This document shows positions 38,586 to 47,172 of a stretch of 64,000 nucleotides of DNA, piece by piece. The notes beneath the pieces were generated by a model. That model was not told the DNA's origin and did no database searches. It was given only the letters and a program-made list of their open reading frames with translations. The DNA is from Microbispora hainanensis (GTDB taxonomy: Bacteria > Actinomycetota > Actinomycetes > Streptosporangiales > Streptosporangiaceae). The stretch spans positions 1,116,001 to 1,180,000 of the forward strand of contig NZ_CP108086.1 of assembly GCF_036186745.1 (NCBI RefSeq), given 5' to 3'. Positions within the stretch are counted from its first letter, which is position 1. The number at the start of each line of letters is the position of its first letter. Made by a program: the position numbers and the translations under genes.

Positions 38586-39803
38586 ATGACCGAGTGGACG
38601 CCCGACGCACGTGAGCTGGCCGACCTGGAGCTGCTGCTGTCCGGGGCGTACGCGCCGTTGACCGGGTTCCTCACCTCGGCCGAGGTGGAGAGCGTGGTCG
38701 AGCGCGGGCGGCTGCCCGGAGGGGCGTCCTGGCCCGACCCGATCACGATCGCGCTGCCGGACGAGTTCGGGCCCGGCGACCGGGTGACGCTCCGCGACCC
38801 CGAGGGCGCGGCGGTCGCGGTGCTGACCGTCGTGGAGCGGGACGGCCACCACGTCGCCGGACCCGTCGAGGCGCTCGACGCCCCCGCGTACGGCCCGTTC
38901 GCCCGGCTGCGCCGTACGCCGGAGGAGATCCGCAAGGACCTGCCGGACGGCGAGGTCCTCGCGGTGACGATGCGCGGTCCGCTCGACGGCCCCACGCTCG
39001 ACGACGTGGCGGCGACCGCAGAGGAACTGGACGCGGCCGTGCTCCTCATGCCCCTCGTCTTCGGCGAGGGCGGCCCCGCCGTGGTGCGCGCCGCGCTCAA
39101 GGCTGCCGAGCGGCTTCCCGGTGCGACGGTGGTCGCGGTGCCGCTCGCGCCGCGCGAGGACGCCGAGATCGACCTCGAACTCCGCGAGCACGTGGCCCGC
39201 AACTACGGCGCCACCGAGCACTACGCCGGTCCCGCGCCGATCAGCATTCCGGGGCCGCCGCACAAGCGGGGGCTCGTGGTGTTCTTCACCGGCCTGTCCG
39301 GCTCGGGCAAGTCGACGATCGCCCGGGGCCTGCGCGACGCGCTGCTCGAACGCGGCGGCCGCACGGTCACCTACCTGGACGGCGACGTGGTGCGGCGGAT
39401 GCTGTCGGCGGGGCTCACGTTCTCGCGCGAGGACCGCGACCGCAACATCCGCAGGATCGGCTTCGTGGCCGCCGAGGTCGCCCGCCACGGCGGCCTGGCC
39501 ATCTGCGCGCCCATCGCGCCGTACGCCGCGACCCGCGACGAGGTGCGGGCGATGGTCGAGGAGGTCGGCGGCGACTTCCTGCTCGTCCACGTGGCCACGC
39601 CGCTGGAGGAGTGCGAGCGCCGCGACCGCAAGGGCCTGTACGCCAAGGCGCGGGCCGGGCTGATCCCGGAGTTCACCGGGATCTCCGACCCGTACGAGGA
39701 GCCGGAGGACGCCGACCTCGTCCTCGACACCACGGACATGACGATCGAGCGCGCGGTCGGCGCCGTGCTGAACCTGGTCACCTCGGGCGGCTGGGTCCGC
39801 TGA
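38586..39803 (+). CDS. cysC: Adenylylsulfate kinase fused to an eroded ATP-sulfurylase domain
   Basis: 405 residues from the ATG at 38586. The C-terminal 180 residues are an APS kinase: Walker A GLSGSGKST near residue 236, the APS-binding DRDRNIRRIGFVA, and the lid KGLYAKARAGLIPEFTGI. It makes PAPS from APS and ATP. Residues 1-110 resemble the PUA-like start of ATP sulfurylase (LLLSGAYAPLTGFLTSAEV). Residues about 200-222 recall its nucleotide site (REHVARNYGATEHYAGP), but the catalytic QxRNPxHxxH and GRDHA motifs are missing, so this half is probably inactive. PAPS is the donor for the sulfotransferases encoded just downstream. Confidence 0.9.
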   Translation: MTEWTPDARELADLELLLSGAYAPLTGFLTSAEVESVVERGRLPGGASWPDPITIALPDEFGPGDRVTLRDPEGAAVAVLTVVERDGHHVAGPVEALDAPAYGPFARLRRTPEEIRKDLPDGEVLAVTMRGPLDGPTLDDVAATAEELDAAVLLMPLVFGEGGPAVVRAALKAAERLPGATVVAVPLAPREDAEIDLELREHVARNYGATEHYAGPAPISIPGPPHKRGLVVFFTGLSGSGKSTIARGLRDALLERGGRTVTYLDGDVVRRMLSAGLTFSREDRDRNIRRIGFVAAEVARHGGLAICAPIAPYAATRDEVRAMVEEVGGDFLLVHVATPLEECERRDRKGLYAKARAGLIPEFTGISDPYEEPEDADLVLDTTDMTIERAVGAVLNLVTSGGWVR

Positions 39804-39887
39804 CGCCCGCGTCCACGGCTCGGGAGGGCGACGCCGATCCCGGGCCCCGTACGCGGCGGGCCGGGGCGACGTTCCGCGCGGGCCGGC

Positions 39888-40919
39888 TCAGGAGGCCGGC
39901 ACCGGGGTGGACGTGAAGCGGGGCAGCCGCCCGAGCTCCGCGAACGCCCGGGTGGCGCCCGGCGTGGTGTCGAACCTGGTGTCGCCCCGGGGCGCCAGCG
40001 GCGAGTCGAAGTAGACCAGCGCCTTGATCTGGGGATAGTCCCCGATCTGCCGCCGGACCGAGTCGAAGAAATCGCGCTTGAACGCGGGCGCCCCGCGCCG
40101 CTCGAAGGCGCCCCACTCGGCCACCATGATCGGCTTGGCCGGGAACCTGGCCTGCATCCACCGGTAGAACCCGGGCCAGCCGGGCGCGTCGGGCCGCGTC
40201 TTGTCGACGAGCGTGGCGAAGTCGCGCACCCGGTCGTCCGCGTACGGGTCGAAGGCGACCCAGTCGACCACGTCGTCACCGGGGTAGAGCCGGCCGAACC
40301 ACGGCTTGACCGCCCAGTTGGGCGCGCCCATGTAGGTCATCACGGTCACCGCGTTGCGTACCCCCTGCTGCCGCAGGCGGATCACGACGTGGCGGTACAT
40401 CGCGACGTAGTCGGCGGGCGAGTAGCCGCGGCCCTCACGCACGTCGTTCTCCGGCTCGTGGTGGATCGTGAGGAAGAACCGGCCGGGAAAGGTGCGCCGG
40501 ATGTGCGCGGCGAGCCGGTCGATGCGCCCGTCCACCGCACCACGCGCGACCTCGGCCCAGGTGCGGTCGAGCGCCGGCTTCCAGTTCACCAGCAGCAGCC
40601 GGGGCCCCTTGGCGATCACCCGCTCCTCCATCGTGGGGAAGAGCTCCCCGCCCCGGTGGTAGACGTGCACGATGTCGGCCCGGCGGCCCATGCGCCGTTC
40701 GGCCATGTCCACGGCGCGGATCGGGCCGCGTCCGGAGAAGACGTCGGGCGCGATCCCCCACCACGCCCCGCACGTCGGGATGAGCTTGTCCGTGACCGCA
40801 CAGGCGACCGGCCTCGTCCCGGCGCCGCCCCCCGGCACCCGCCCGCTCGTGGCGGTGCCCGTGCACGCCGTCGCGCACGCTCCCGCCACCAGTACGGCCA
40901 AGCCGGCGATGAGTCTCAT
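39888..40919 (-). CDS. GH26-like glycoside hydrolase lipoprotein
   Basis: 343 residues from the ATG at 40919. The N-terminus MRLIAGLAVLVAGACATAC is a lipoprotein signal with the lipobox ending at CTG. The catalytic acid/base is probably the Glu in TIHHEPEND and the nucleophile the Glu in IMVAEWGAF, both typical of glycoside hydrolase family 26 (mannanase and related enzymes). It should be anchored on the outer membrane face. It converges with the APS kinase gene and is read away from the glycan operon at 41243, so a role in trimming a mannose- or glucose-based surface polysaccharide is an inference only. Confidence 0.8.
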   Translation of the reverse strand: MRLIAGLAVLVAGACATACTGTATSGRVPGGGAGTRPVACAVTDKLIPTCGAWWGIAPDVFSGRGPIRAVDMAERRMGRRADIVHVYHRGGELFPTMEERVIAKGPRLLLVNWKPALDRTWAEVARGAVDGRIDRLAAHIRRTFPGRFFLTIHHEPENDVREGRGYSPADYVAMYRHVVIRLRQQGVRNAVTVMTYMGAPNWAVKPWFGRLYPGDDVVDWVAFDPYADDRVRDFATLVDKTRPDAPGWPGFYRWMQARFPAKPIMVAEWGAFERRGAPAFKRDFFDSVRRQIGDYPQIKALVYFDSPLAPRGDTRFDTTPGATRAFAELGRLPRFTSTPVPAS

Positions 40920-41242
40920 CGCGCCCCCTTTCTCGGCAGACCACGCATTGAACGGATGGGCAAACACCATCCCATCAATCCCTGTGACTTCGGGGCCGGT
41001 TTCCCCATCTCACGTGTACGGATATTTCCGTTTTCATCGGCTAATTGAGCGGCCATTGCCGGACGCGAATTCGGCAATAGCCGGGGACGAAACTCCACGG
41101 CGGCTTATAGTTCGAGACCGGATCCCGCCGGACCGCCGCCGGGACCGCGAACGCGCCCGGCTTTCCCTCCCGCATCCGGAGGGGCACCGGCGGCCCCACC
41201 GCCGGCCGTGGCCGCGTGACACACGAGGGCACGGGGAGTTCG
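40920..41242. other. AT-richer divergent promoter region of the glycan operon
   Basis: This 323-base gap separates the GH26 gene (minus) from the polysaccharide operon (plus). It is clearly lower in GC than the flanking genes. It holds a perfect inverted repeat at 41055-41078 and a TATAGT -10-like hexamer at 41106-41111. No reading frame looks real. An untranslated leader of roughly 130 bases would follow. Confidence 0.6.
41055..41078. promoter_or_regulatory. Inverted repeat upstream of the glycan operon
   Basis: ATTGCCG and CGGCAAT form a perfect 7-base inverted repeat separated by ten bases, close to one turn of DNA. It lies about 30 bases upstream of a TATAGT -10-like element and is a reasonable activator or repressor site. 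I do not recognise the regulator. Confidence 0.45.
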
Positions 41243-42550
41243 ATGAGCCTGCCGCCGCACAGCCGCGACCTTGCAGAATACGGTTCTGTGCTCCGGCGCA
41301 GGCGCCTGGTCGCCGTCATCTGCCTGCTCGCCGGAGTGGGCGGCGGGACGGCGGCGCTCGTGCTCACTCCCCCGCGTTACACCGCGACCGCCCAGGTGCA
41401 GGTGACGGCGACCGGCGCGCAGGAACAGTTCAACGTGCCGAACTCCCGGCAGCGCGAAATCCTCAATCTCGACACCGAATCACAGATCGCCCGATCGGCG
41501 GTCGTCTCCACCCTGGCCGCCGCGATACTGAAATATCCGGATCCGGAGGAATTGCGGGAGCGGCTGACCGTGGACGTCCCTCCCAATTCCGCCGTTCTCT
41601 CCATTTCTTACTCGGCGTCCGATCCCCGGGCCGCGGCCGCCGGGGCCCAGGCGTACGCGGAGGCCTATCTGCGCAACCGCGCCCGCGCTGCCGAGGACGC
41701 GATCGGCGGCCAGCTCAGGCTGATCGCCGCGCGGCTGCACCAGATCGAGGACGACCTCGAAAAGGCGGGCACGACCACCACGACCACGGCGGGGCAGGCG
41801 ACGTCGAGGCGGCAGGCCCTGCTCGCCCGCCAGGCAGCGGACCTCACGCTGCGCTACGACGCGCTCAAGACCGTCGCGGTGACGCCGGGCACGGTGATCA
41901 GCCCCGCCAGGCCGCCCGCCCGCCCGTCCTACCCGAGCCCGCCGCTCTTCCTCGGCAGCGGCCTGTTCCTCGGCGTGCTCGCCGGGGCAGGGGCCGCGTT
42001 CTGCCGCGACCGGCTGGACACCCGCATCCGCACCTGCGCCGACATCGAACGGCTGTGCGGCCTGCCGCTGCTCGCCGAGCTTCCGGCCAGGCCGAGCTCC
42101 GCGGCCCTCGACGAGATGGCCGCCGCCGTCGCCACGTCGCTGGGCGGCGGGCCCCACCGGCTGCTCGTCGAGGGCGTGGGGACGGGCATCCTCGACGGCG
42201 GGCGGTCACGACGCCAGAAGGGCTCACGGGCGGCGCGCCAGGACGGCGCGGGATCAGGAGGCGCGGGAGCGGGACGCCAGGACGGCACCGGCGCACAGGG
42301 AAAGGCCAGGCTGCTCGCCAAGAGCCTCGGCCCCGCGCTGGCGCACCTGGTGCCGGTGACGGTCGTGACCGGCCGGTCCGCCCATCCCGACGCCGCCGTG
42401 CTGCTGGTCGGCCTGCGGCGGACGACCTCCCCTGAGGTCACCCGGGCCGTACGGCAGCTCGCCCGGCAGGGCGCCCGCGTGCTCGGCGCCGTCGCCGTGC
42501 CGCCGGGGTTCGTCGCGCCCGTGCCCGAGACCGCGGAGTGGGGCGCGTGA
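41243..42550 (+). CDS. Wzz-like polysaccharide chain-length protein with kinase-like remnant
   Basis: 435 residues from the ATG at 41243 with GGGGAG upstream. The Wzz-type domain has a first membrane helix after YGSVLRRRRLVAVICLLAG, a large periplasmic-type helical part, and a second helix LFLGSGLFLGVLAGAGAAF. A cytoplasmic C-terminus of about 170 residues resembles the end of a bacterial tyrosine kinase (VLLVGLRRTTSPEVTRAVRQ, then VLGAVAVPPGF) but I find no Walker A motif, so it may be a degenerate module. It should control chain length of the exported glycan. It overlaps the next gene by four bases. Confidence 0.85.
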   Translation: MSLPPHSRDLAEYGSVLRRRRLVAVICLLAGVGGGTAALVLTPPRYTATAQVQVTATGAQEQFNVPNSRQREILNLDTESQIARSAVVSTLAAAILKYPDPEELRERLTVDVPPNSAVLSISYSASDPRAAAAGAQAYAEAYLRNRARAAEDAIGGQLRLIAARLHQIEDDLEKAGTTTTTTAGQATSRRQALLARQAADLTLRYDALKTVAVTPGTVISPARPPARPSYPSPPLFLGSGLFLGVLAGAGAAFCRDRLDTRIRTCADIERLCGLPLLAELPARPSSAALDEMAAAVATSLGGGPHRLLVEGVGTGILDGGRSRRQKGSRAARQDGAGSGGAGAGRQDGTGAQGKARLLAKSLGPALAHLVPVTVVTGRSAHPDAAVLLVGLRRTTSPEVTRAVRQLARQGARVLGAVAVPPGFVAPVPETAEWGA

Positions 42551-43944
42551 CGATCCCCGGCCCCCGCACCCCGGCCGCGTCGGCGGTCGCCGCCCCCCAG
42601 CTGCCGGTCACGGCGTACGGAACCGGGTGGCAGGCCCTTCCCACCAGGCGCCCTTCTGTCAGGGCGGCGTGGCCGATCGCGGCGTACCTGCTCGGTTATC
42701 CGGTCTGGTGGGCGCTCGGCCTGGGCGGGCTGTCGGTGGTGGTGCTGGCCGTGCCGATGGCAGTGCTGCTGTGGCGCAGGCGGCCGATCCGCGCGCCGAA
42801 GGGCTTCGGCCTGTGGGCGCTGCTGCTGACGGGCTACCTGATCAGCGCGCTCACGCTCGCCGAGACGCCGGACGGCACGTACGGCGAGCTCGCCGCCGGC
42901 CGGGTCATCGGCTACCTGATGCGGCTGGCCGTCTATGTCTCCCTCCTGATCATGGTGCTCTACCTGGGCAACCTCACCCACGACGAGCTGCCGCAGCGCA
43001 CCCTGGTCAGGTGGCTCGGCGTGCTGTTCCTGACGGCCGTCGGGGGCGGGCTGCTCGGGGTGTTCGCGCCCGGCTTCGCGTTCACCTCGCCGCTGGAGAT
43101 GGTGCTGCCGCCGGCGATCGGCGGCCATCCCTTCGTCGCCAACCTCATCCACCCGACGGCGGCCCAGATCCAGCATGTGCTCGGGCACGCCGCGCCGCGC
43201 CCGGAGGCGCCGTTCGAGTGGTCCAACGCCTGGGGCGCCGACGTCTCGGTGCTGGTGATCTGGTTCGTGGTCGGCTGGTGGACCTACGGCGGACCGTACC
43301 GCCGGGTGGTGGCCGTGCTCGCGCTCGCCACCGCCGCGGTGCCGGTCGTCTACTCGCTCAACCGGGGCCTGTGGATCGGGCTCGGGATCTCGGCGGCCTA
43401 TGTGATGATCCGGGGCGCACGCCCCCTGCTGGCCGGAGCGGTCGCGGCCGTCGCCGCGGCGGCGTTCCTGCTTTCGCCGCTGAGCACGATCGTCGCGCAG
43501 CGGCTGGACAACCCCCAGAGCAACGGCATCCGCGCGTTCACGGTCGCGACCACCATCCGGGTCGCGGCGACGTCGCCGGTCATCGGCTACGGCAACACGC
43601 GCACCGCGTACGGCAGCCACCGCACGGTGACGACGGGCCGCAGCCCGTGGTGCACGGAGTGCGGCCATCCCCCGCTCGGCAGCGACGGGCAGCTGTGGCT
43701 CCTGATGATCAGCCAGGGCTTCACGGGTGCCCTGCTGTACGTCGCGTTCTTCGCCGGGGCGGTGCGGCGCTACTGGGCCGACCGGACGCCCATCGGCAAG
43801 GCGGGGACGCTCGTGATGATCCTCGTGCTGCTCTACATGGTCGTCTACGACGGGCTGATCAGCGCCCTGACCCTGTATCTGATCTCCTTCGCCCTGCTCT
43901 GGCGCAACGCCACAGGGGCATCCGACCTCGGGGAGGCCCGATGA
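42547..43944 (+). CDS. O-antigen ligase/Wzy-like polymerase
   Basis: 465 residues from the GTG at 42547, which overlaps the previous stop by four bases. About ten membrane helices are present with a long extracytoplasmic loop around GDHPF/IQHVLGHAAPRPEAP-type sequence (residues about 200-235), and the family core VVYSLNRGLWIGLGISAAYV lies after it. These are features of the Wzy_C/O-antigen-ligase superfamily, which polymerise or ligate lipid-linked repeat units. Which of the two is done here cannot be told from sequence. It is coupled to a kinase-like gene by an ATGA overlap. Confidence 0.87.
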   Translation: MTIPGPRTPAASAVAAPQLPVTAYGTGWQALPTRRPSVRAAWPIAAYLLGYPVWWALGLGGLSVVVLAVPMAVLLWRRRPIRAPKGFGLWALLLTGYLISALTLAETPDGTYGELAAGRVIGYLMRLAVYVSLLIMVLYLGNLTHDELPQRTLVRWLGVLFLTAVGGGLLGVFAPGFAFTSPLEMVLPPAIGGHPFVANLIHPTAAQIQHVLGHAAPRPEAPFEWSNAWGADVSVLVIWFVVGWWTYGGPYRRVVAVLALATAAVPVVYSLNRGLWIGLGISAAYVMIRGARPLLAGAVAAVAAAAFLLSPLSTIVAQRLDNPQSNGIRAFTVATTIRVAATSPVIGYGNTRTAYGSHRTVTTGRSPWCTECGHPPLGSDGQLWLLMISQGFTGALLYVAFFAGAVRRYWADRTPIGKAGTLVMILVLLYMVVYDGLISALTLYLISFALLWRNATGASDLGEAR

Positions 43945-44954
43945 GGGACGCGGCCGATCGGCTCCACTACCTGGACGAGGTGATGGACCTGCTGTTCCCC
44001 CCTTCCCCTCCCGATGCCCGCCCCGGTGCCCGCCCCGGTGCCCTGCCAGGCGCCCGGCCGGGCGTCCGGCCCGGCGTCCGGCCGGAGGCCCGCACCGTGG
44101 TGCCGCACCGCCTCGTGCCCCGGCGGGTCGTCCCGCGCACGTGGTGGCACCGCGCGCTCGGACGCGGCCTGCCCGTCGCCGGCGGGACCGACACGATCGA
44201 GACGCACCTCAGCGACGTGCTCGGCCGCCGGATGCGGGTCGTCGTCCACGTCAGGCCCGCCCGCCGCGCCAACCGCAAGCCGATCCTGGAGGCGTACGAC
44301 GAGTCGGGGCTCGCGGGATTCGTGAAGATCGGCGACACGCCGCGGGCCAGGCGGCTGGTGCGCTACGAGAGCGAGGTGCTGCGCATGCTCGCCGGGCGGC
44401 CGTTGAAGGTCGTCGTGCCGCCCGACGTGCTCTATCACGGCCAGTGGCGGGGCCTTGAGGTGCTGATGCTGTCGCCGCTTCCCGTCGACTCTCGCCGTGT
44501 GGGTTCCCGCCGTGTGCCCGCTCCCCTGCTCGCGTCGGCCGTACGGGAGATCGCCGCCATCCGCCCGTACGGCGACGAGGCGGGCTGCGGGGACGCCGCG
44601 GCCTGGCACGGCGACTTCACCCCCTGGAACCTCGCCGCCGGGGCGGACGGGCGGCTGCTCGTGTGGGACTGGGAGCGGTTCGCGGTGGGCGTGCCGCTCG
44701 GCTTCGACGTCCTGCACCACTTCTTCCACCGGGCGCTGCGCCGGATGCCGCCGCCGGTCGCCGCCCGGTCCTGTCTCGCCCAGGCGGGCGGGCTCCTGGA
44801 ACCGTTCGGCGTCGAGGTGGCCCAGGCCCGCCGTACGGCGGTCCACTACCTGGTCACCCTGGCCGAGCGGCACCGCCGCGACGGCCACGAGCCGCTCGGG
44901 CCGCCCGCCGTCTGGCTGAACCCTCTCGTCGATCACGAGGAGTGCCTGCTGTGA
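43941..44954 (+). CDS. Aminoglycoside-phosphotransferase-like kinase
   Basis: 337 residues from the ATG at 43941. The APH fold is recognised by WHGDFTPWNLAAG (catalytic loop) and LLVWDWERF (metal-binding Asp) near residues 224-250. The N-terminal part carries an Arg/Pro/Gly repeat (PGARPGALPGARPGVRPG) encoded by 15-base tandem units. In a glycan operon such kinases may phosphorylate sugars or a carrier, but the substrate is unknown. It does not look like an antibiotic-resistance enzyme by context. It overlaps both neighbours by four bases. Confidence 0.75.
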   Translation: MRDAADRLHYLDEVMDLLFPPSPPDARPGARPGALPGARPGVRPGVRPEARTVVPHRLVPRRVVPRTWWHRALGRGLPVAGGTDTIETHLSDVLGRRMRVVVHVRPARRANRKPILEAYDESGLAGFVKIGDTPRARRLVRYESEVLRMLAGRPLKVVVPPDVLYHGQWRGLEVLMLSPLPVDSRRVGSRRVPAPLLASAVREIAAIRPYGDEAGCGDAAAWHGDFTPWNLAAGADGRLLVWDWERFAVGVPLGFDVLHHFFHRALRRMPPPVAARSCLAQAGGLLEPFGVEVAQARRTAVHYLVTLAERHRRDGHEPLGPPAVWLNPLVDHEECLL

Positions 44955-45805
44955 AGGCGCCGTTGAAGCACTCGGCGCACGCCGTGTCGTACGCCGCCGG
45001 AAGGCTGACCAGCGGCGGCAGGGTGCTGCCGTCGTTCCTGATCGTCGGGGCGCAGCGGTGCGGCACGACCTCGCTCTACCGCGCCCTGTCCCGGCATCCG
45101 CTGGTCATGAAGCCCGTGCTGCGCAAGGGCGTCCACTACTTCGACATGGACTACGAGCGAGGGCTGCCCTGGTATCGCGCCCACTTCCCGCTGACCTCCC
45201 GGGCGCGGGCGCTCCGCTATCGATGGGGTCATGCCCCGCAGGCGTTCGAGTCGTCCCCCTACTACCTCTTCCATCCCCTGGCGGGGGCCCGCATCGCGGC
45301 CGACCTGCCCGGAGTCAAGCTGATCGTCCTGGTCCGCGACCCGGTCGAGCGGGCCTGCTCCGCGCACGCCCACGAGCTGGCGCGGGGGTTCGAGACCGAG
45401 CCGTGCTTCGAGCGCGCCCTCGCGCTGGAGCCCGAGCGCCTCGCCGGTGAGGCCGAACGGCTGCGGACCATCCCCGGCTACGCCAGCCACGAGCACCGGC
45501 ACCACGCCTACCTGGCACGGGGACGGTACGCCGAGCAACTGGCCCGGCTGGAGCCGCTCGTGGGACGCGACCGGATCCTGGTCCTCGACAGCGGGCTGCT
45601 GTTCCGCGATCCCGCCGCCGTTTATGACCGGGTGCTGGGGTTCCTCGGGCTGCCCCGGATCGGCGGCGTGGACTTCAAGCGGCACAACGCCCGGCCGCGG
45701 GAGGCCATGCCCGCGTCCGTCTATCGGCGGCTTCGGGAGCACTTCGAGCCATGGGACGCGCAGCTCGTCCCGTGGCTGGGAGCGGTGCCCTCGTGGCGGC
45801 GCTGA
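44951..45805 (+). CDS. Sulfotransferase 1 (heparan-sulfate type)
   Basis: 284 residues from the GTG at 44951 (GTGA overlap with the previous gene). The 5'-phosphosulfate binding loop is IVGAQRCGTTSLYRAL and the 3'-phosphate site is VLVRDPVERACSAHAHE, both in their canonical places. The block KGVHYFDMDYERGLPWYRAH is typical of bacterial carbohydrate sulfotransferases. It should transfer sulfate from PAPS to a hydroxyl of a sugar, probably within the glycan built by this operon. It overlaps the start of the flippase gene by 13 bases. Confidence 0.9.
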   Translation: MKAPLKHSAHAVSYAAGRLTSGGRVLPSFLIVGAQRCGTTSLYRALSRHPLVMKPVLRKGVHYFDMDYERGLPWYRAHFPLTSRARALRYRWGHAPQAFESSPYYLFHPLAGARIAADLPGVKLIVLVRDPVERACSAHAHELARGFETEPCFERALALEPERLAGEAERLRTIPGYASHEHRHHAYLARGRYAEQLARLEPLVGRDRILVLDSGLLFRDPAAVYDRVLGFLGLPRIGGVDFKRHNARPREAMPASVYRRLREHFEPWDAQLVPWLGAVPSWRR

Positions 45806-47172
45806 CCGGCCTGTCGCGGCCGGGCGGCCTCCTCCGGCATGGAGTGGCCGGGCTGGCCACGGCGGCCGCCGCCGCGGGAGGGCAGTTCGCGCTCGTGCTG
45901 GTGGTGACGCGGTCGCTCACCCCGGCGTCCGCCGGGGCGTTCTTCACGGCCACCGCGCTGTGCCTGATGCTCGCGGGCATCGTCCGCCTCGACACCGGCA
46001 ACGGCCTCGTCCACGCCCTGGCCCGCAACCGTTCCGCCCGCACCCCGGGTGGGGGACGGCGGCTGGTCCGCGGGGTCCTCGCCCCGGTGGCCGCGCTCGC
46101 GTCGCTGACCGGCGCCGGGGTCGCCGTGGCGGCCGGGCCGCTCGCCGGGCTCACCGGCGTGCCCGGCGGCGTCTGGATCGTGCTGGCCGCCGCCCTGCCG
46201 TTCGTCGTCCTGTCCGACGTGCTGATCTGCGCCACCCGCGGCCTCGGCACGATGCGGCCCACGCTGTTGCTCGCCGGGGCCGTGCAGCCGCTCGGGCAGC
46301 TCGCCCTCGTCACCGCCGCCGTGCTCGCGGGGGCCCCGCCGCCGGTGCTGGCCGCCGCCTGGGCGCTTCCCTCCGTGGCCGGCGCGGTGCTGGCCGCCGT
46401 ACGGCTGCGCGGGCTCGCGCTGTACGACGTGGGGGAGGTGGGGGCCTTCTGGCGGCACACCGCGCCGAGGTCGGCCGCGGCGGCCCTGCAGTCGGTGTTC
46501 CAGCGGCTCGACGTGGTGATCGTCGCGCTGCTCGCGGGGCCCGCGGCGGCGGCCGTCTACACGGCGGCGACCCGGTTCAAGGTGCTGGGGCAGCTCGCCG
46601 GTCAGGGGCTCGCCCAGGCCGCGCAGGCGCGGCTGGTCAGGGCCCTGGCCGAGGGCGACCTGGACGCCGCCCGCGCCCTCTATCGCACCACCACCAGGTG
46701 GCTGATCGTGCTCACCTGGCCGCTGTGGCTGGGCTACGCGGCGCTCGCGCCGTGGCTGCTGCCGCTGTTCGGGCCCGCGTACGCCGGCGGCGGCGCGATC
46801 GCGATCGTCCTGTCGGCCACGATGATGGTCGCGACCGCGTGCGGCATGGTCGACGTCGTGCTCGTCGCGGGCGGGCGCACGGCCGCCAGCCTCGCCAACG
46901 TGACGACGGCCGTCGCCGTGACGATCGGCCTCGACGTGCTGCTCGTCCCCGCGTACGGCGCGCTGGGGGCGGTGCTGGGCTGGTCGGGCGGCGTGCTCGT
47001 GAAGAACCTGCTGCCCGCCCTCCAGGTCCACCGCCGCTATGGCCTGCTCCCCTTCGGTGTGGGCCGCTCGGCCGATCCCGCCAAGGCGCCCGGCGGTACG
47101 AGTACGACCGGGGCGGCGACTGGGGCTGGAGCGGCGGCCGGCGGTGCGGGGACGACGAGGGCGGCCTCGTGA
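45793..47172 (+). CDS. MOP-superfamily flippase (Wzx-like)
   Basis: 459 residues from the GTG at 45793; an ATG at 45751 is the alternative. Twelve or more membrane helices are visible, with the polysaccharide-exporter patterns FTATALCLMLAGIVRLDTGNG and FQRLDVVIVALLAGPAAAAVY. It should flip lipid-linked oligosaccharide across the membrane. It has a disordered Ala/Gly/Thr-rich C-terminal tail after residue about 430. It is coupled to the second sulfotransferase by a GTGA overlap. Confidence 0.87.
   Translation: MAALTGLSRPGGLLRHGVAGLATAAAAAGGQFALVLVVTRSLTPASAGAFFTATALCLMLAGIVRLDTGNGLVHALARNRSARTPGGGRRLVRGVLAPVAALASLTGAGVAVAAGPLAGLTGVPGGVWIVLAAALPFVVLSDVLICATRGLGTMRPTLLLAGAVQPLGQLALVTAAVLAGAPPPVLAAAWALPSVAGAVLAAVRLRGLALYDVGEVGAFWRHTAPRSAAAALQSVFQRLDVVIVALLAGPAAAAVYTAATRFKVLGQLAGQGLAQAAQARLVRALAEGDLDAARALYRTTTRWLIVLTWPLWLGYAALAPWLLPLFGPAYAGGGAIAIVLSATMMVATACGMVDVVLVAGGRTAASLANVTTAVAVTIGLDVLLVPAYGALGAVLGWSGGVLVKNLLPALQVHRRYGLLPFGVGRSADPAKAPGGTSTTGAATGAGAAAGGAGTTRAAS

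Noticed and set aside
39812-39887. A terminator between the APS kinase and GH26 genes
   Set aside because: The best hairpin (GCCGGC-type) overlaps the GH26 stop codon, so it is not a clean terminator.
43941-44954. An aminoglycoside-resistance gene
   Set aside because: It has the APH fold but sits inside the glycan operon with overlapping starts, which argues for a metabolic kinase.
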